Source: Streptomyces sp. MMG1121 (lineage in GTDB: Bacteria; Actinomycetota; Actinomycetes; Streptomycetales; Streptomycetaceae). Taken from it: DNA of 64,000 nucleotides. Shown piece by piece: positions 19,786 through 27,610 of this stretch. The notes beneath the pieces were generated by a model that had not been told where the DNA came from, did not search any database, and worked only from the letters and a program-made list of their open reading frames with translations. The first letter of the stretch is position 1, and every line of letters starts with the position of its first letter. The stretch spans positions 1-64,000 of the forward strand of contig NZ_LGDV01000192.1 of NCBI RefSeq assembly GCF_001280015.1, read 5' to 3'. A program made the position numbers and the translations under genes.

Positions 19786-20661
19786 TCAGACCGTCGTCCA
19801 GCTGCCCAGCAGTGCCAGTCGCTCCGCCGTCTCCGAGCCCGCCTCCGGCGTGTACACCACGATCGTCTGTTCCGGGTCCTGCCCGACGGTCAGGGTCTCG
19901 TACGGCAGGGTCAGCAGGCCCGCCACCGGGTGCCGGATCTTCTTCACGCCGTACGCGCACTCCCGGACCTCGTGGTCCGCCCACAGCCGGCGGAAGTCCT
20001 CGCTCTTCAGGGAGAGTTCGCCGACCAGGGCGCACAGTTCGGGGTCGTCGGCGTATCTGCCTGCGGCGAGTCGCAGATGGGCCACCGTCTGCGCGGCCAC
20101 CGCCGCCCACTCGGGGTACAGCTCGCGCCCGGCCGGGTCCAGGAAGACCTGCCGGGGGATGTTCCGTCCGGCCGGCGGCAGTCGGCTGAAGCCGTTCACC
20201 GCGTCCCCGAGCGCGTTCCACGCGAGCACGTCCATACGGCGGCCCAGCACGAACGCCGGGCTGCGCTCCATGCCGTCGAGCAGGATCTGGACGCCGGGGC
20301 GGACCCGGGGGGCGGGCGGCCGCCGGTCCCGTGCTCCGCGCTGCCGCTGCCGTGGCCGGGCCACCGTCCTCAGATAGGCGTGCTCGGTCTCGTCCAGCCG
20401 CAGCACCCGGGCGATCGCGTCCAGCACGGCGTCACTGACTCCCCCCGACGCCGTCCGGGAGGTGCCCCCGGATCCCCGGCCCTGCTCCAGGCGGATGTAG
20501 TAGTCGACGCTCACCCCCGCGAGCTGGGCCACCTCCTCGCGGCGCAGGCCCGGTACGCGGCGCCGCCCGTGTCTGGTCAGCCCCACCTCCTCGGGCTGGA
20601 TGCGTGCACGTCGCGAGCGCAGGAAGTCGCCGACTTCCCCTTCAGGCCAGTCCCCGTCCAT
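19786..20661 (-). CDS. XRE-family regulator with MmyB-like ligand domain
   Basis: A 291-aa transcription factor. The N-terminal XRE helix-turn-helix (about residues 9-70: FLRSRRARIQPEEVGL, GLRREEVAQLAGVSVDYYIRLEQGR) precedes a C-terminal MmyB/PAS-like domain (VLAWNALGDAVNGF, LWADHEV, H-P-VAGLLTLPYETL), which in crystal structures binds fatty acids. In Streptomyces these genes are very often divergent from a short-chain dehydrogenase they regulate, exactly as here. The ATG at 20661 has no ribosome binding site but lies 6 nt after TACGAT, so the mRNA is probably leaderless. Confidence 0.9.
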   Translation of the reverse strand: MDGDWPEGEVGDFLRSRRARIQPEEVGLTRHGRRRVPGLRREEVAQLAGVSVDYYIRLEQGRGSGGTSRTASGGVSDAVLDAIARVLRLDETEHAYLRTVARPRQRQRGARDRRPPAPRVRPGVQILLDGMERSPAFVLGRRMDVLAWNALGDAVNGFSRLPPAGRNIPRQVFLDPAGRELYPEWAAVAAQTVAHLRLAAGRYADDPELCALVGELSLKSEDFRRLWADHEVRECAYGVKKIRHPVAGLLTLPYETLTVGQDPEQTIVVYTPEAGSETAERLALLGSWTTV

Positions 20662-20808
20662 ACGTCGATCGTAGGGGAGGCGCGCACGGCCAACCTGGTA
20701 CTGGCAAACCCAGGAAAAGCTCATCCCTGGGTACGGCCGCCGGACCCGGCGAAGGTGGAGTCAGCCGCCGGGGAGACGCCCCGGCGGGACGATCCGGGGG
20801 GAACACCC

Positions 20809-21570
20809 ATGTCGTACGAGAACCTGTCCGGCCGTACCGCCGTCGTCACCGGCGCCGCCAGCGGCATCGGTGAGGCCCTCGCGCTGCAACTCGCCGCCGA
20901 GGGCGCCCGGGTGGCGCTGCTCGCCCGGCGCGCGGACCGGCTTCAGGCGCTGGTGGAGAAGATCCGGGCCGACGGGGGCGAGGCGCTCGCCGTGGCCGCC
21001 GACGTCACCGACGACGCGTCCGTGGACGCGGCCCGGGACCTGGTGCACGAGACGTTCGGGCCCGTCGACCTCGTCGTGAACAACGCCGGTGTCATGCTTC
21101 CGAACCCGGTCGTGGAGGGCCGGCTCGACGAGTGGCAGCGGATGCTCGACACGAACGTCACCGGCGTCCTGCGGGTCATCCGCGCCTTCGGCGCCGACCT
21201 GGTGGCCGCCGCGGCCGAGGGCCGCACCGCCGACCTGGTCAACGTCTCCTCCGTCGGGGCCCACATCCCCTTCCCCAACTACGCGGTGTACGGCGCCACG
21301 AAGGCCGCGGTCACCTATCTCTCGCAGTCCCTGCGCGGCGAGTTCGGGCCGCGGGACGTGCGGGTGACGAACATCGAGCCGGGGCTGACGGAGACGGAGC
21401 TGAAGGACCACATCGACAGCGCGGAGCTGTCCGGGCAGCTGGACGGCATGCTCGACGCGATCGGCACCCTGTCGGCGGCGGAGGTCGCGGACGTCGTCGC
21501 GTACGCCACCAGCCGGCCCCGGCACGTCAACCTCCGCCAGATCATGGTCCTGCCGACCCGGCAGGCCTGA
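20809..21570 (+). CDS. Short-chain dehydrogenase/reductase (SDR)
   Basis: A 253-aa classical SDR oxidoreductase. The cofactor motif TGAASGIG (residues 14-21), NNAG near 90, catalytic Ser in NVSSVGAH and YGATK (Tyr-x-x-x-Lys) are intact; Arg pairs after the motif (ARRADRL) suggest NADP(H). Substrate unknown. It faces away from the MmyB-like regulator over 147 bp, the usual regulator/target layout of this pair. GGGGGGA lies 7 nt before the ATG. Confidence 0.92.
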   Translation: MSYENLSGRTAVVTGAASGIGEALALQLAAEGARVALLARRADRLQALVEKIRADGGEALAVAADVTDDASVDAARDLVHETFGPVDLVVNNAGVMLPNPVVEGRLDEWQRMLDTNVTGVLRVIRAFGADLVAAAAEGRTADLVNVSSVGAHIPFPNYAVYGATKAAVTYLSQSLRGEFGPRDVRVTNIEPGLTETELKDHIDSAELSGQLDGMLDAIGTLSAAEVADVVAYATSRPRHVNLRQIMVLPTRQA

Positions 21571-21583
21571 GCCGGAGGGCTGC

Positions 21584-22009
21584 TCAGCCGTCCTCGCGGG
21601 ACCGCTCGCGCCGGCCGCTGAGCAGTTCGGGGTTGAGCCGGACCGCCTGGGCGAAGTTGACGCCGACGATGCCGGCCCAGGCGGCGAACGTCCCGGCCGT
21701 CCCCGCGATGCCACCGCAGACGGCGGTCAGCGGGATCGCGAGGATCAGCGAGATGATCGCGAACCCGAAGCGCTCCGCCCAGGTGTCGGCGTCCTTCGGC
21801 CGCCGGGCGCCGCGCGCGCTCTGCGTCTGCTGCTCGGCGAGGTGCCGCCGCACCCGGCGGTCCACCGCGTCGTCGATCCGCTGCTCGACCTTCTCCAGGA
21901 AGGAGTCCACCAGCGCGGCGTCGTAGTCGTCGCCCAGATCCCGTCGCGCCCGCACCGTGGCGTCGAGGTCCTTGCGCAGGTCCACGTCCCGCGGGTCCAG
22001 ATTGTTCAT
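21584..22009 (-). CDS. Hypothetical membrane protein
   Basis: A 141-aa protein with a long charged helical N-terminus (residues 1-80, RKDLDATVRARRDLGDDYDAALVDSFLEKVEQRIDDAV...), then two membrane segments (about 84-107 and 110-130). A short Arg/Glu tail ends it. Similar small integral membrane proteins are widespread in actinobacteria; function unknown. The ATG has no Shine-Dalgarno and follows TAATCT by 7 nt, so it may be leaderless. Confidence 0.78.
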   Translation of the reverse strand: MNNLDPRDVDLRKDLDATVRARRDLGDDYDAALVDSFLEKVEQRIDDAVDRRVRRHLAEQQTQSARGARRPKDADTWAERFGFAIISLILAIPLTAVCGGIAGTAGTFAAWAGIVGVNFAQAVRLNPELLSGRRERSREDG

Positions 22010-22069
22010 GCCGTTCAGATTAGGGAGCGGCCGCCTGCACCGCACTGGGGATAGCCCCCCTGTCCCGTC

Positions 22070-22648
22070 TCAGGGCAGCAGGCTCACGACCCCGGTGCCG
22101 AGGTCGAACCGGGCCGCCTCGACCCCGGCGGAGCCGAACGCCGGGTCGGCCCGGATGACGTCCCGTACCCACGCGGTGTGCGCCCGCATCGTGTGCTCCG
22201 CCCAGTTCCCGCTCCGCTCCCGGGTACGCCGTGCGGCGGGCGCGATCTCGTCCACCAGCAGTTCCAGATGGCCCGGCACGGCCGCCCCGGTGCGCAGATG
22301 CTCCAGCGTGGCGGCGACCGCACCGCACCGCTCGTGCCCGAGCACCAGCACGAGCCGGATGCCCAGCTCCTGGACGCCGTACTGGACGGAGCCGAGCACG
22401 GCCTCGTCCAGCACCTGGCCGGCGGTCCCGGTGCACAGCAGGTCCCCGAGCCCCTGGTCGAAGACCAGCTCCGGCGGCAGCCGGAAGTCGACGCAGCCGA
22501 CGACGACCGCGAACGGGCGCTGCCCGGCACGGCCGCCGTGCGGGTGCCGGGGGCGGCCGGCGGCGTAGCGTGCGTTGCCGGCGAGGAGTTCACCGAGCGC
22601 GGCGGCGGCAGTGGACGGCGGTGCGGGGTGGAGCGTGGGCACGGCCAT
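22070..22648 (-). CDS. Beta-carbonic anhydrase
   Basis: A 192-aa zinc enzyme interconverting CO2 and bicarbonate. The beta-class ligands are all present: C52-x-D54-x-R56 (CVDFR) and H105-x-x-C108 (HERC). The size is normal for the short bacterial type. AGGA lies 7 nt before the ATG. Monocistronic between two leftward genes; no sulfate transporter (SulP) domain or partner nearby. Confidence 0.9.
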   Translation of the reverse strand: MAVPTLHPAPPSTAAAALGELLAGNARYAAGRPRHPHGGRAGQRPFAVVVGCVDFRLPPELVFDQGLGDLLCTGTAGQVLDEAVLGSVQYGVQELGIRLVLVLGHERCGAVAATLEHLRTGAAVPGHLELLVDEIAPAARRTRERSGNWAEHTMRAHTAWVRDVIRADPAFGSAGVEAARFDLGTGVVSLLP

Positions 22649-22766
22649 GACGCTTCCTCAGGAGTCGTACCGATAGCGCCTGTTCACGGAGCGCTTGTTC
22701 ACCGTACGCAGGGGAAACGTCACCCTCAGTCGCCGTTTAACGACACTTGGCTGATTCGTCGTCAGA

Positions 22767-24185
22767 TCATCGACGTGGCGATACCGCTCCTTGGCCGACA
22801 GCGGGCGCGGGCGCCGCGGGCTCCGGCGCGTACGCCGCATTGCGCCGTCCGACCAGCCAGTACAGCAGCGCCGGTACGGCCAGACCGACGATCCAGGAGA
22901 CGTCCGCGCCGCCCAGCGGGTCCACCAGCGGGCCGGTGTAGAAGCTCGTGGCGAGGAACGGCAGCTGGGCGAGCAGGCCGGCCGCGTAGACCGCGAGGGC
23001 GTCCCAGCGCCACGCTCCGTAGCGGCCGTTCGGGTCGGACAGCGCCGGGATGTCGTACCGCTCCTTCGAGATCAGGTAGTAGTCGACCAGGTTGATCGCC
23101 GACCAGGGCGTGAAGAACGTCAGCAGGAACAGCAGGAAGTCCTTGAAGGAGGACAGGAAGCTGTCCTTGCCCAGCAGTGCCACCGCCGTGCCCAGCACCA
23201 TGATCAGCGCGATGTACGCGGCCCGGCCGGCCCGGGACAGCCGCCGCTGTTCCCTGAAGCCGCTCACGCTCGTCACCATCGACATGAAGCCGCCGTAGGT
23301 GTTGAGCACGTTGATGGTGAGCTTGCCGAGCGCGATGACGAAGTAGAAGAAGGAGGCCACCAGGCCGGTGCCGCCGAGCGCGACGACGTAGCCGACCTGG
23401 CTGTCCAGGAACCTCGCGCCCGCGGTGGCCGCGACCAGCACCCCGAACGTCATCGACCACTGGCTGCCCAGCGCCGAGCCGGACAGGGTCCACCAGAAGG
23501 TCGCCTTCGTGGACGTCGTGCGCGGCAGATAGCGCGAGTAGTCCGCGACGTACGGCCCGAAGGCCAGCTGCCAGGACGCCGACAGGGACATCGCCAGCAG
23601 GAACATCGGCAGGGAGAAGTGGGCGTCGTGCAGGAGCGCGGTCACGTCGGCCCGGTCGAGGAGTCGTACGCCCAGACAGACGAAGGCGAGGGCGCAGATC
23701 GTGCTCGTGATCCGGCCGAGGGCGTGGATCACCCGGTAGCCGACCGCCGCCGTGACCGCCGTGACGGCCGCGAAGACGACGATGCCGGTCGTGTCGTTCG
23801 TGTGCGTCAGCTCGCCCACCGCCTGCCCGGCGAGCACGCTGCCGGACGCGAAGAAGCCGATGTACATCACCACGACCAGCAGCAGCGGTACGACCGCCCC
23901 GCGCACCCCGAACTGCGCCCGTGACTGGATCATCTGAGGCAGGCCCAGCTTCGGGCCCTGCGCCGAGTGCAGGGCCATCACCGCGCCGCCGAGCAGATTG
24001 CCGAGCAGCAGGCCGACGACCGACCAGACGACGTCGCCGCCGAAGACGACCGCGAGGGCGCCGGTGACGACGGCCGTGATCTGCAGGTTGGCGCCCAGCC
24101 ACAGGGTGAACTGGCTGAAGGCCGTGCCGTGCCGCTCCTCGTCCGGAACGACGTCGATGGAGCGCAGTTCCACCAGGCCGCTCAC
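22767..24185 (-). CDS. NCS1-family permease (cytosine/purine/hydantoin type)
   Basis: A 472-aa, roughly 12-TM secondary transporter of the NCS1 family, whose members carry nucleobases, hydantoins, allantoin or related ring compounds with Na+ or H+. FSQFTLWLGANLQITAVVTGAL near the start and FFTPWSAINLVDYYLISKERYDI late are family signatures. The GTG start directly follows the TAG of the binding-protein gene, so it is the last gene of the importer operon; that position beside a quaternary-amine ABC system is odd. It could import an imidazole or purine-like compound handled by the same pathway, or be an unrelated passenger. Ligand uncertain. Confidence 0.85.
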   Translation of the reverse strand: MSGLVELRSIDVVPDEERHGTAFSQFTLWLGANLQITAVVTGALAVVFGGDVVWSVVGLLLGNLLGGAVMALHSAQGPKLGLPQMIQSRAQFGVRGAVVPLLLVVVMYIGFFASGSVLAGQAVGELTHTNDTTGIVVFAAVTAVTAAVGYRVIHALGRITSTICALAFVCLGVRLLDRADVTALLHDAHFSLPMFLLAMSLSASWQLAFGPYVADYSRYLPRTTSTKATFWWTLSGSALGSQWSMTFGVLVAATAGARFLDSQVGYVVALGGTGLVASFFYFVIALGKLTINVLNTYGGFMSMVTSVSGFREQRRLSRAGRAAYIALIMVLGTAVALLGKDSFLSSFKDFLLFLLTFFTPWSAINLVDYYLISKERYDIPALSDPNGRYGAWRWDALAVYAAGLLAQLPFLATSFYTGPLVDPLGGADVSWIVGLAVPALLYWLVGRRNAAYAPEPAAPAPAVGQGAVSPRR

Positions 24186-25115
24186 CTACTTCACCAGCCC
24201 GTGCTGCCGGGCGTAGGCGTTCGCCACGTCCTCTGGGTCCTTCTTGTCCTTGTCCACCTGGCGGTTCAGCTCGGTGAGCTGGGCGGTGGTCAGCAGGTTG
24301 CCGAGCCCCGCGAGTGCCTTGCGGACGGTGTCGTCGGCCTTGCGGTCGGCGACGAGCGGGACGATGTGCTGGCTGGGGACCAGATGCGCGGGGTCGGTCA
24401 GCACCACCCAGTCGTTGGCCTTGATGTCGGTGTCGGTGGTGAAGAGGTTCGCCACGTCCACGTCGCCCTTCTTCAGCGCGCCCTTGACCAGCGGCCCGTC
24501 GGAGTCGAGCGACTTGAACTCCTTGAATTCCACGCCGTAGACGTCCTTCAGGCCCACTGCGCCGACCTGGCGCTTCTTCACTTCGGGCGCGGCGCCGATG
24601 ACGAGCTTGCCGTTGTGCTTCCTCAGGTCGGCGAGGGAGGCCAGGCCGTACTTCCTCGCGGTCTGCCGGGTGACGACGAAGGCGTCCGAGTCCTCCGCCA
24701 TGCCGTACGGCAGCACCTGGAGGCCGGCGGGCAGGGCCTGGGCGAGGGCGTTCTGCATGGCGCCCGCCTCGGTGGGCGTGGCCTTGGGGTCGAGGTAGTT
24801 GAGCAGGGCGCCCTGGTACTCGGGCAGGAGGTCGATGTCGCCGCCCCTGAGGGCCGGGATGACGATCTCGCGGGTGCCGAGGTTGGGGCGGACGGTCACC
24901 TTCACGCCGGCGCCCTTCAGGGCGGCCGCGTAGAGGTAGCCGAGCACCTGGTTCTCGGTGAAGTTGGCGGTGCCGATGGTGACTCCGCCCTTGCTGGAGC
25001 CGCCGCCGCTGGTGGAGCCCTGGCTGTTGAGCGAGGTGATGCCGCCTCCGCAGGCGGTCAGGGCGGGGACGGAGGCGACCGCGAACAGGCCGCCGAGGAC
25101 AGTACGTCGGTTCAT
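24186..25115 (-). CDS. Quaternary-amine ABC transporter substrate-binding lipoprotein (OpuCC/EgtU-like)
   Basis: A 309-aa lipoprotein: MNRRTVLGGLFAVASVPALTAC carries an Arg-Arg pair and lipobox LTAC (Cys22), so export may be Tat- or Sec-dependent. After a Gly/Ser linker comes an OpuAC-type binding domain starting GVTIGTANFTENQVLGYLYA, with LLPEYQGALLNYLD and DVDVANLFTTDTDI, typical of choline, betaine, carnitine or ergothioneine binders. The aromatic cage cannot be judged without a structural alignment. It is the fourth gene of the operon ATPase-permease-permease-binding protein-NCS1. Confidence 0.88.
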   Translation of the reverse strand: MNRRTVLGGLFAVASVPALTACGGGITSLNSQGSTSGGGSSKGGVTIGTANFTENQVLGYLYAAALKGAGVKVTVRPNLGTREIVIPALRGGDIDLLPEYQGALLNYLDPKATPTEAGAMQNALAQALPAGLQVLPYGMAEDSDAFVVTRQTARKYGLASLADLRKHNGKLVIGAAPEVKKRQVGAVGLKDVYGVEFKEFKSLDSDGPLVKGALKKGDVDVANLFTTDTDIKANDWVVLTDPAHLVPSQHIVPLVADRKADDTVRKALAGLGNLLTTAQLTELNRQVDKDKKDPEDVANAYARQHGLVK

Positions 25116-25135
25116 TGCGGGGGTCCTCGGGTTTC

Positions 25136-25798
25136 CTAGGCGGTGCGGTGGCGGAACAGGAAGCGCTGGAGGGAGGCGAGGGCCACGTCCAGGACGATGG
25201 CGACCAGGGCGACCAGCACCGCGCCGCCGAGCACCTGGACGAGGTCGCGTTGGGCGAGGCCGTCGAAGACGTAGCGGCCGAGGCCGCCGAAGGAGACGTA
25301 CGCGGCGATCGTGGCCGTGGCGACCACCTGGATCAGGGCCAGCCGCAGGCCGGTCATGATCAGCGGGAGGGCGAGCGGCAGTTCCACCTGGAGCAGTACC
25401 TGGTGGCCGCGCATGCCCTGGCCGCGCGCCGCGTCCTTGACGTCCGGGTCGACGGCCGTCATGCCGGCGTAGGTGTTGGTGACGATCGCCGGCACCGCGA
25501 GGGCGACCAGCGCGACGTACACCGGCAGCATCGACAAGCCGCCGGCCAGGAAGACCAGCACGACCAGGCCGACGGTGGGCAGGGCGCGACCGAAGGAGGC
25601 GAGGTTGATCGCGAGGAACGCGCCCTTGCCGGTGTGTCCGATGAGCAGGCCGAGCGGCAGTCCGATGGCGGCCGCGATGAGCGTGGCCAGCAGGGAGTAC
25701 TGCAGGTGCTCGGCGAGACGGTGGGCGATGCCGTCGGGCCCGGCCCACTGGGCGCCGCTGGTCAGCCAGCTGCCGAGGTTCTTGAGCAGTTCGTACAT
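25136..25798 (-). CDS. Quaternary-amine ABC permease (second)
   Basis: A 220-aa, 5-6 TM BPD_transp_1 permease of the OpuCB/OpuCD type. ALPTVGLVVLVFLAGGLSMLPV and the EAA-like loop AARGQGMRGHQVLLQVELPLALPLIM are visible; the latter couples to the ATPase. The start lies 1 nt after the stop of the first permease gene. Two distinct permeases plus a CBS-containing ATPase is the OpuC layout. Confidence 0.9.
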   Translation of the reverse strand: MYELLKNLGSWLTSGAQWAGPDGIAHRLAEHLQYSLLATLIAAAIGLPLGLLIGHTGKGAFLAINLASFGRALPTVGLVVLVFLAGGLSMLPVYVALVALAVPAIVTNTYAGMTAVDPDVKDAARGQGMRGHQVLLQVELPLALPLIMTGLRLALIQVVATATIAAYVSFGGLGRYVFDGLAQRDLVQVLGGAVLVALVAIVLDVALASLQRFLFRHRTA

Positions 25799-25799
25799 C

Positions 25800-26441
25800 T
25801 CAGGCTCGCCTCCTGGTCCAGGGGGTGAGGGCGTACTGGACGGCGACCAGGGCCGCGTCCGCGACGACCGCGAGGAGCAGGGTGAGGACCACTCCGGCGA
25901 TCACCGGAGTCGGGAAGTCGCGCTGGAAGCCGTCGGTGAAGAGCTGGCCCAGGCCGCCGTCGCCGATGTAGGTCGCGACGGAGACGAGGGAGATCGACAT
26001 CACCGTGGCGATGCGGACGCCCGCCATGATCACCGGGAGCGCGAGCGGGAACTCGACGGTGAGGAGCGTGCGCAGCGGGCGCGTGCCCATCGCCTTCGCG
26101 GCCTCCTTCACCTTCACGGGGACCGAGTCGAGGCCCTCGACGGTGTTCCGCAGCAGGACGACCAGGGTGTAGACCGTCAGGCCGGTCACGGTGGTGGTCC
26201 GGGTCAGGCCGCTGACCGGGAGCAGGAGCACGAAGATCGCGATCGACGGGATCGTGAACAGGACGTTGGACAGGCCCAGCAGGAAGCCGCGCAGGGGGCG
26301 GATCCGGTGGGCGATCACTGCGAGCGGCAGCGAGATCAGCAGCCCGAGGAGGACGGCGGTCAGGGCGGCCTGCAGGTGGGAGAGGGTGAGTGAGGTGAGG
26401 TCGTCGGTGTGGGCGGATATCCAGGACCAGTCGATCGTCAT
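25800..26441 (-). CDS. Quaternary-amine ABC permease (first)
   Basis: A 213-aa, 5-6 TM permease homologous to the one downstream (shared EAA loop AAKAMGTRPLRTLLTVEFPLALPVIM and GDGGLGQLF). The ATG overlaps the ATPase stop codon (ATGA). Together with its paralogue it should form the heteromeric membrane channel of the importer. Confidence 0.9.
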   Translation of the reverse strand: MTIDWSWISAHTDDLTSLTLSHLQAALTAVLLGLLISLPLAVIAHRIRPLRGFLLGLSNVLFTIPSIAIFVLLLPVSGLTRTTTVTGLTVYTLVVLLRNTVEGLDSVPVKVKEAAKAMGTRPLRTLLTVEFPLALPVIMAGVRIATVMSISLVSVATYIGDGGLGQLFTDGFQRDFPTPVIAGVVLTLLLAVVADAALVAVQYALTPWTRRRA

Positions 26442-27472
26442 GCCGCCACCCGCACTTCGGCGTGGGCACGGCCGGCGTGCTCGTGGATGTCGTCCCGGGA
26501 GGAGACGCCGGTGAGGACGCCGTCGGCGTCGACGCGGGCGATCAGGCCGGTGGGGGAGGCGACCGACTCGTTGAGGGCGGAGAGGAGGGAGTCGCCGTCC
26601 GTCAGTGGTCGTACGGGGATCTCGGCGTCCTTCGAGGCCCAGTGCAGGGGCCTGTTCGCGGAGTCGAGGACGAGGGTCCAGGTGCCGCCCTCCGGTGCCG
26701 GGCCCCGGGGGACGTCGGCGAGGGTCTTCAGCGACAGCAGCTTCAGTCCGCGCTCGGCGCCGAGGAAGCCGGCCACGAAGTCGTCGGCGGGGCGGGCGAG
26801 GAGTTCGGCGGGCGGGGCGCACTGGACGAGATGGCCGCCGGTACGGAACACCGCGATGCGGTCGCCGAGCCGCACCGCCTCGTCGATGTCGTGCGTGACG
26901 AAGACGATGGTCTTGCTCAACTCCTGCTGGAGGCGCAGCAGTTCGTCCTGCAACTGGGTGCGCACGACGGGGTCGACCGCGCCGAACGGCTCGTCCATGA
27001 GCAGCACCGGCGGGTCGGCGGCGAGCGCGCGGGCCACGCCGACGCGCTGCTGCTGGCCGCCGGAGAGCTGGTGCGGGTAGCGCCTGCCGGCGTCGGCGGC
27101 GAGGCCGACCGTCTCCAGCAGTTCGGCGGCGCGGGCCCGGGCCTTCCTGCGGTTCCAGCCGAGCAGCAGCGGGACGGTGGCGATGTTGTCGAGGACCGTG
27201 CGGTGCGGGAAGAGTCCGGCTTGCTGGATGACGTAGCCGATGGAGCGGCGCAGCTCGGCTGCGTCCTGCCGCGTGACGTCCTTGCCGCCGACGCGGATGG
27301 TGCCCGAGGTCGGCTCGATCATCCGGTTGATCATCCGCAGGGTGGTGGTCTTGCCGCAACCGGAAGACCCGACCAGGACGGTGAGGCCGCCCTCCGGCAT
27401 CTCCAGGTCGAGATCGTGGACTGCTGTCGTGCCGTTGGGGAAGCGCTTGTTCACCGCGTCGAACTGGATCAT
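26438..27472 (-). CDS. Quaternary-amine ABC ATPase with CBS domains (OpuCA-like)
   Basis: A 344-aa importer ATPase. Walker A GSSGCGKTT, Q-loop YVIQQAGLFPHRTVLDNIA, signature LSGGQQQRVGVARALA, Walker B VLLMDEPFGAVDP and VTHDIDEA are present. The C-terminal part (after about residue 235) is a CBS-like region (GLIARVDADGVLTGVSSRDDIHEH), used in OpuA/OpuC for osmotic or nucleotide control; here only one CBS motif is clearly recognisable. First gene of the leftward operon; AAGGGA lies 7 nt before the ATG. Its promoter region is shared with the divergent lyase gene and contains the CTATTCAGAC motif. Confidence 0.9.
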   Translation of the reverse strand: MIQFDAVNKRFPNGTTAVHDLDLEMPEGGLTVLVGSSGCGKTTTLRMINRMIEPTSGTIRVGGKDVTRQDAAELRRSIGYVIQQAGLFPHRTVLDNIATVPLLLGWNRRKARARAAELLETVGLAADAGRRYPHQLSGGQQQRVGVARALAADPPVLLMDEPFGAVDPVVRTQLQDELLRLQQELSKTIVFVTHDIDEAVRLGDRIAVFRTGGHLVQCAPPAELLARPADDFVAGFLGAERGLKLLSLKTLADVPRGPAPEGGTWTLVLDSANRPLHWASKDAEIPVRPLTDGDSLLSALNESVASPTGLIARVDADGVLTGVSSRDDIHEHAGRAHAEVRVAA

Positions 27473-27518
27473 GAGATGTCCCTTGCCCGGCTGTATAACG
27501 TCATGCAGAGTTCTTGGT

Positions 27519-27536
27519 GTCTGAATAGGTTGTCAA
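27519..27536 (-). promoter_or_regulatory. Shared TTGACA + CTATTCAGAC element (importer/lyase control region)
   Basis: On the minus strand TTGACA (27536-27531), two bases, then CTATTCAGAC (27528-27519). The same 10-mer follows TTGACT in the hutU promoter at 34437-34456, there with a 4-base gap. The TTGACA may be the -35 of the importer operon, although the hexamer 17 bp on (GAACTC) is a poor -10. It lies between divergent genes, so a bound regulator could control both. Best candidate regulator: the RpiR-type protein at 29128. Confidence 0.5.
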
Positions 27537-27610
27537 TGCTTCGGTGTTAATCCGAGGTAACCGATGTCCGCAGGGCAAGATCGAATGTCCGGATTGAGGG
27601 GAGTTTGGAC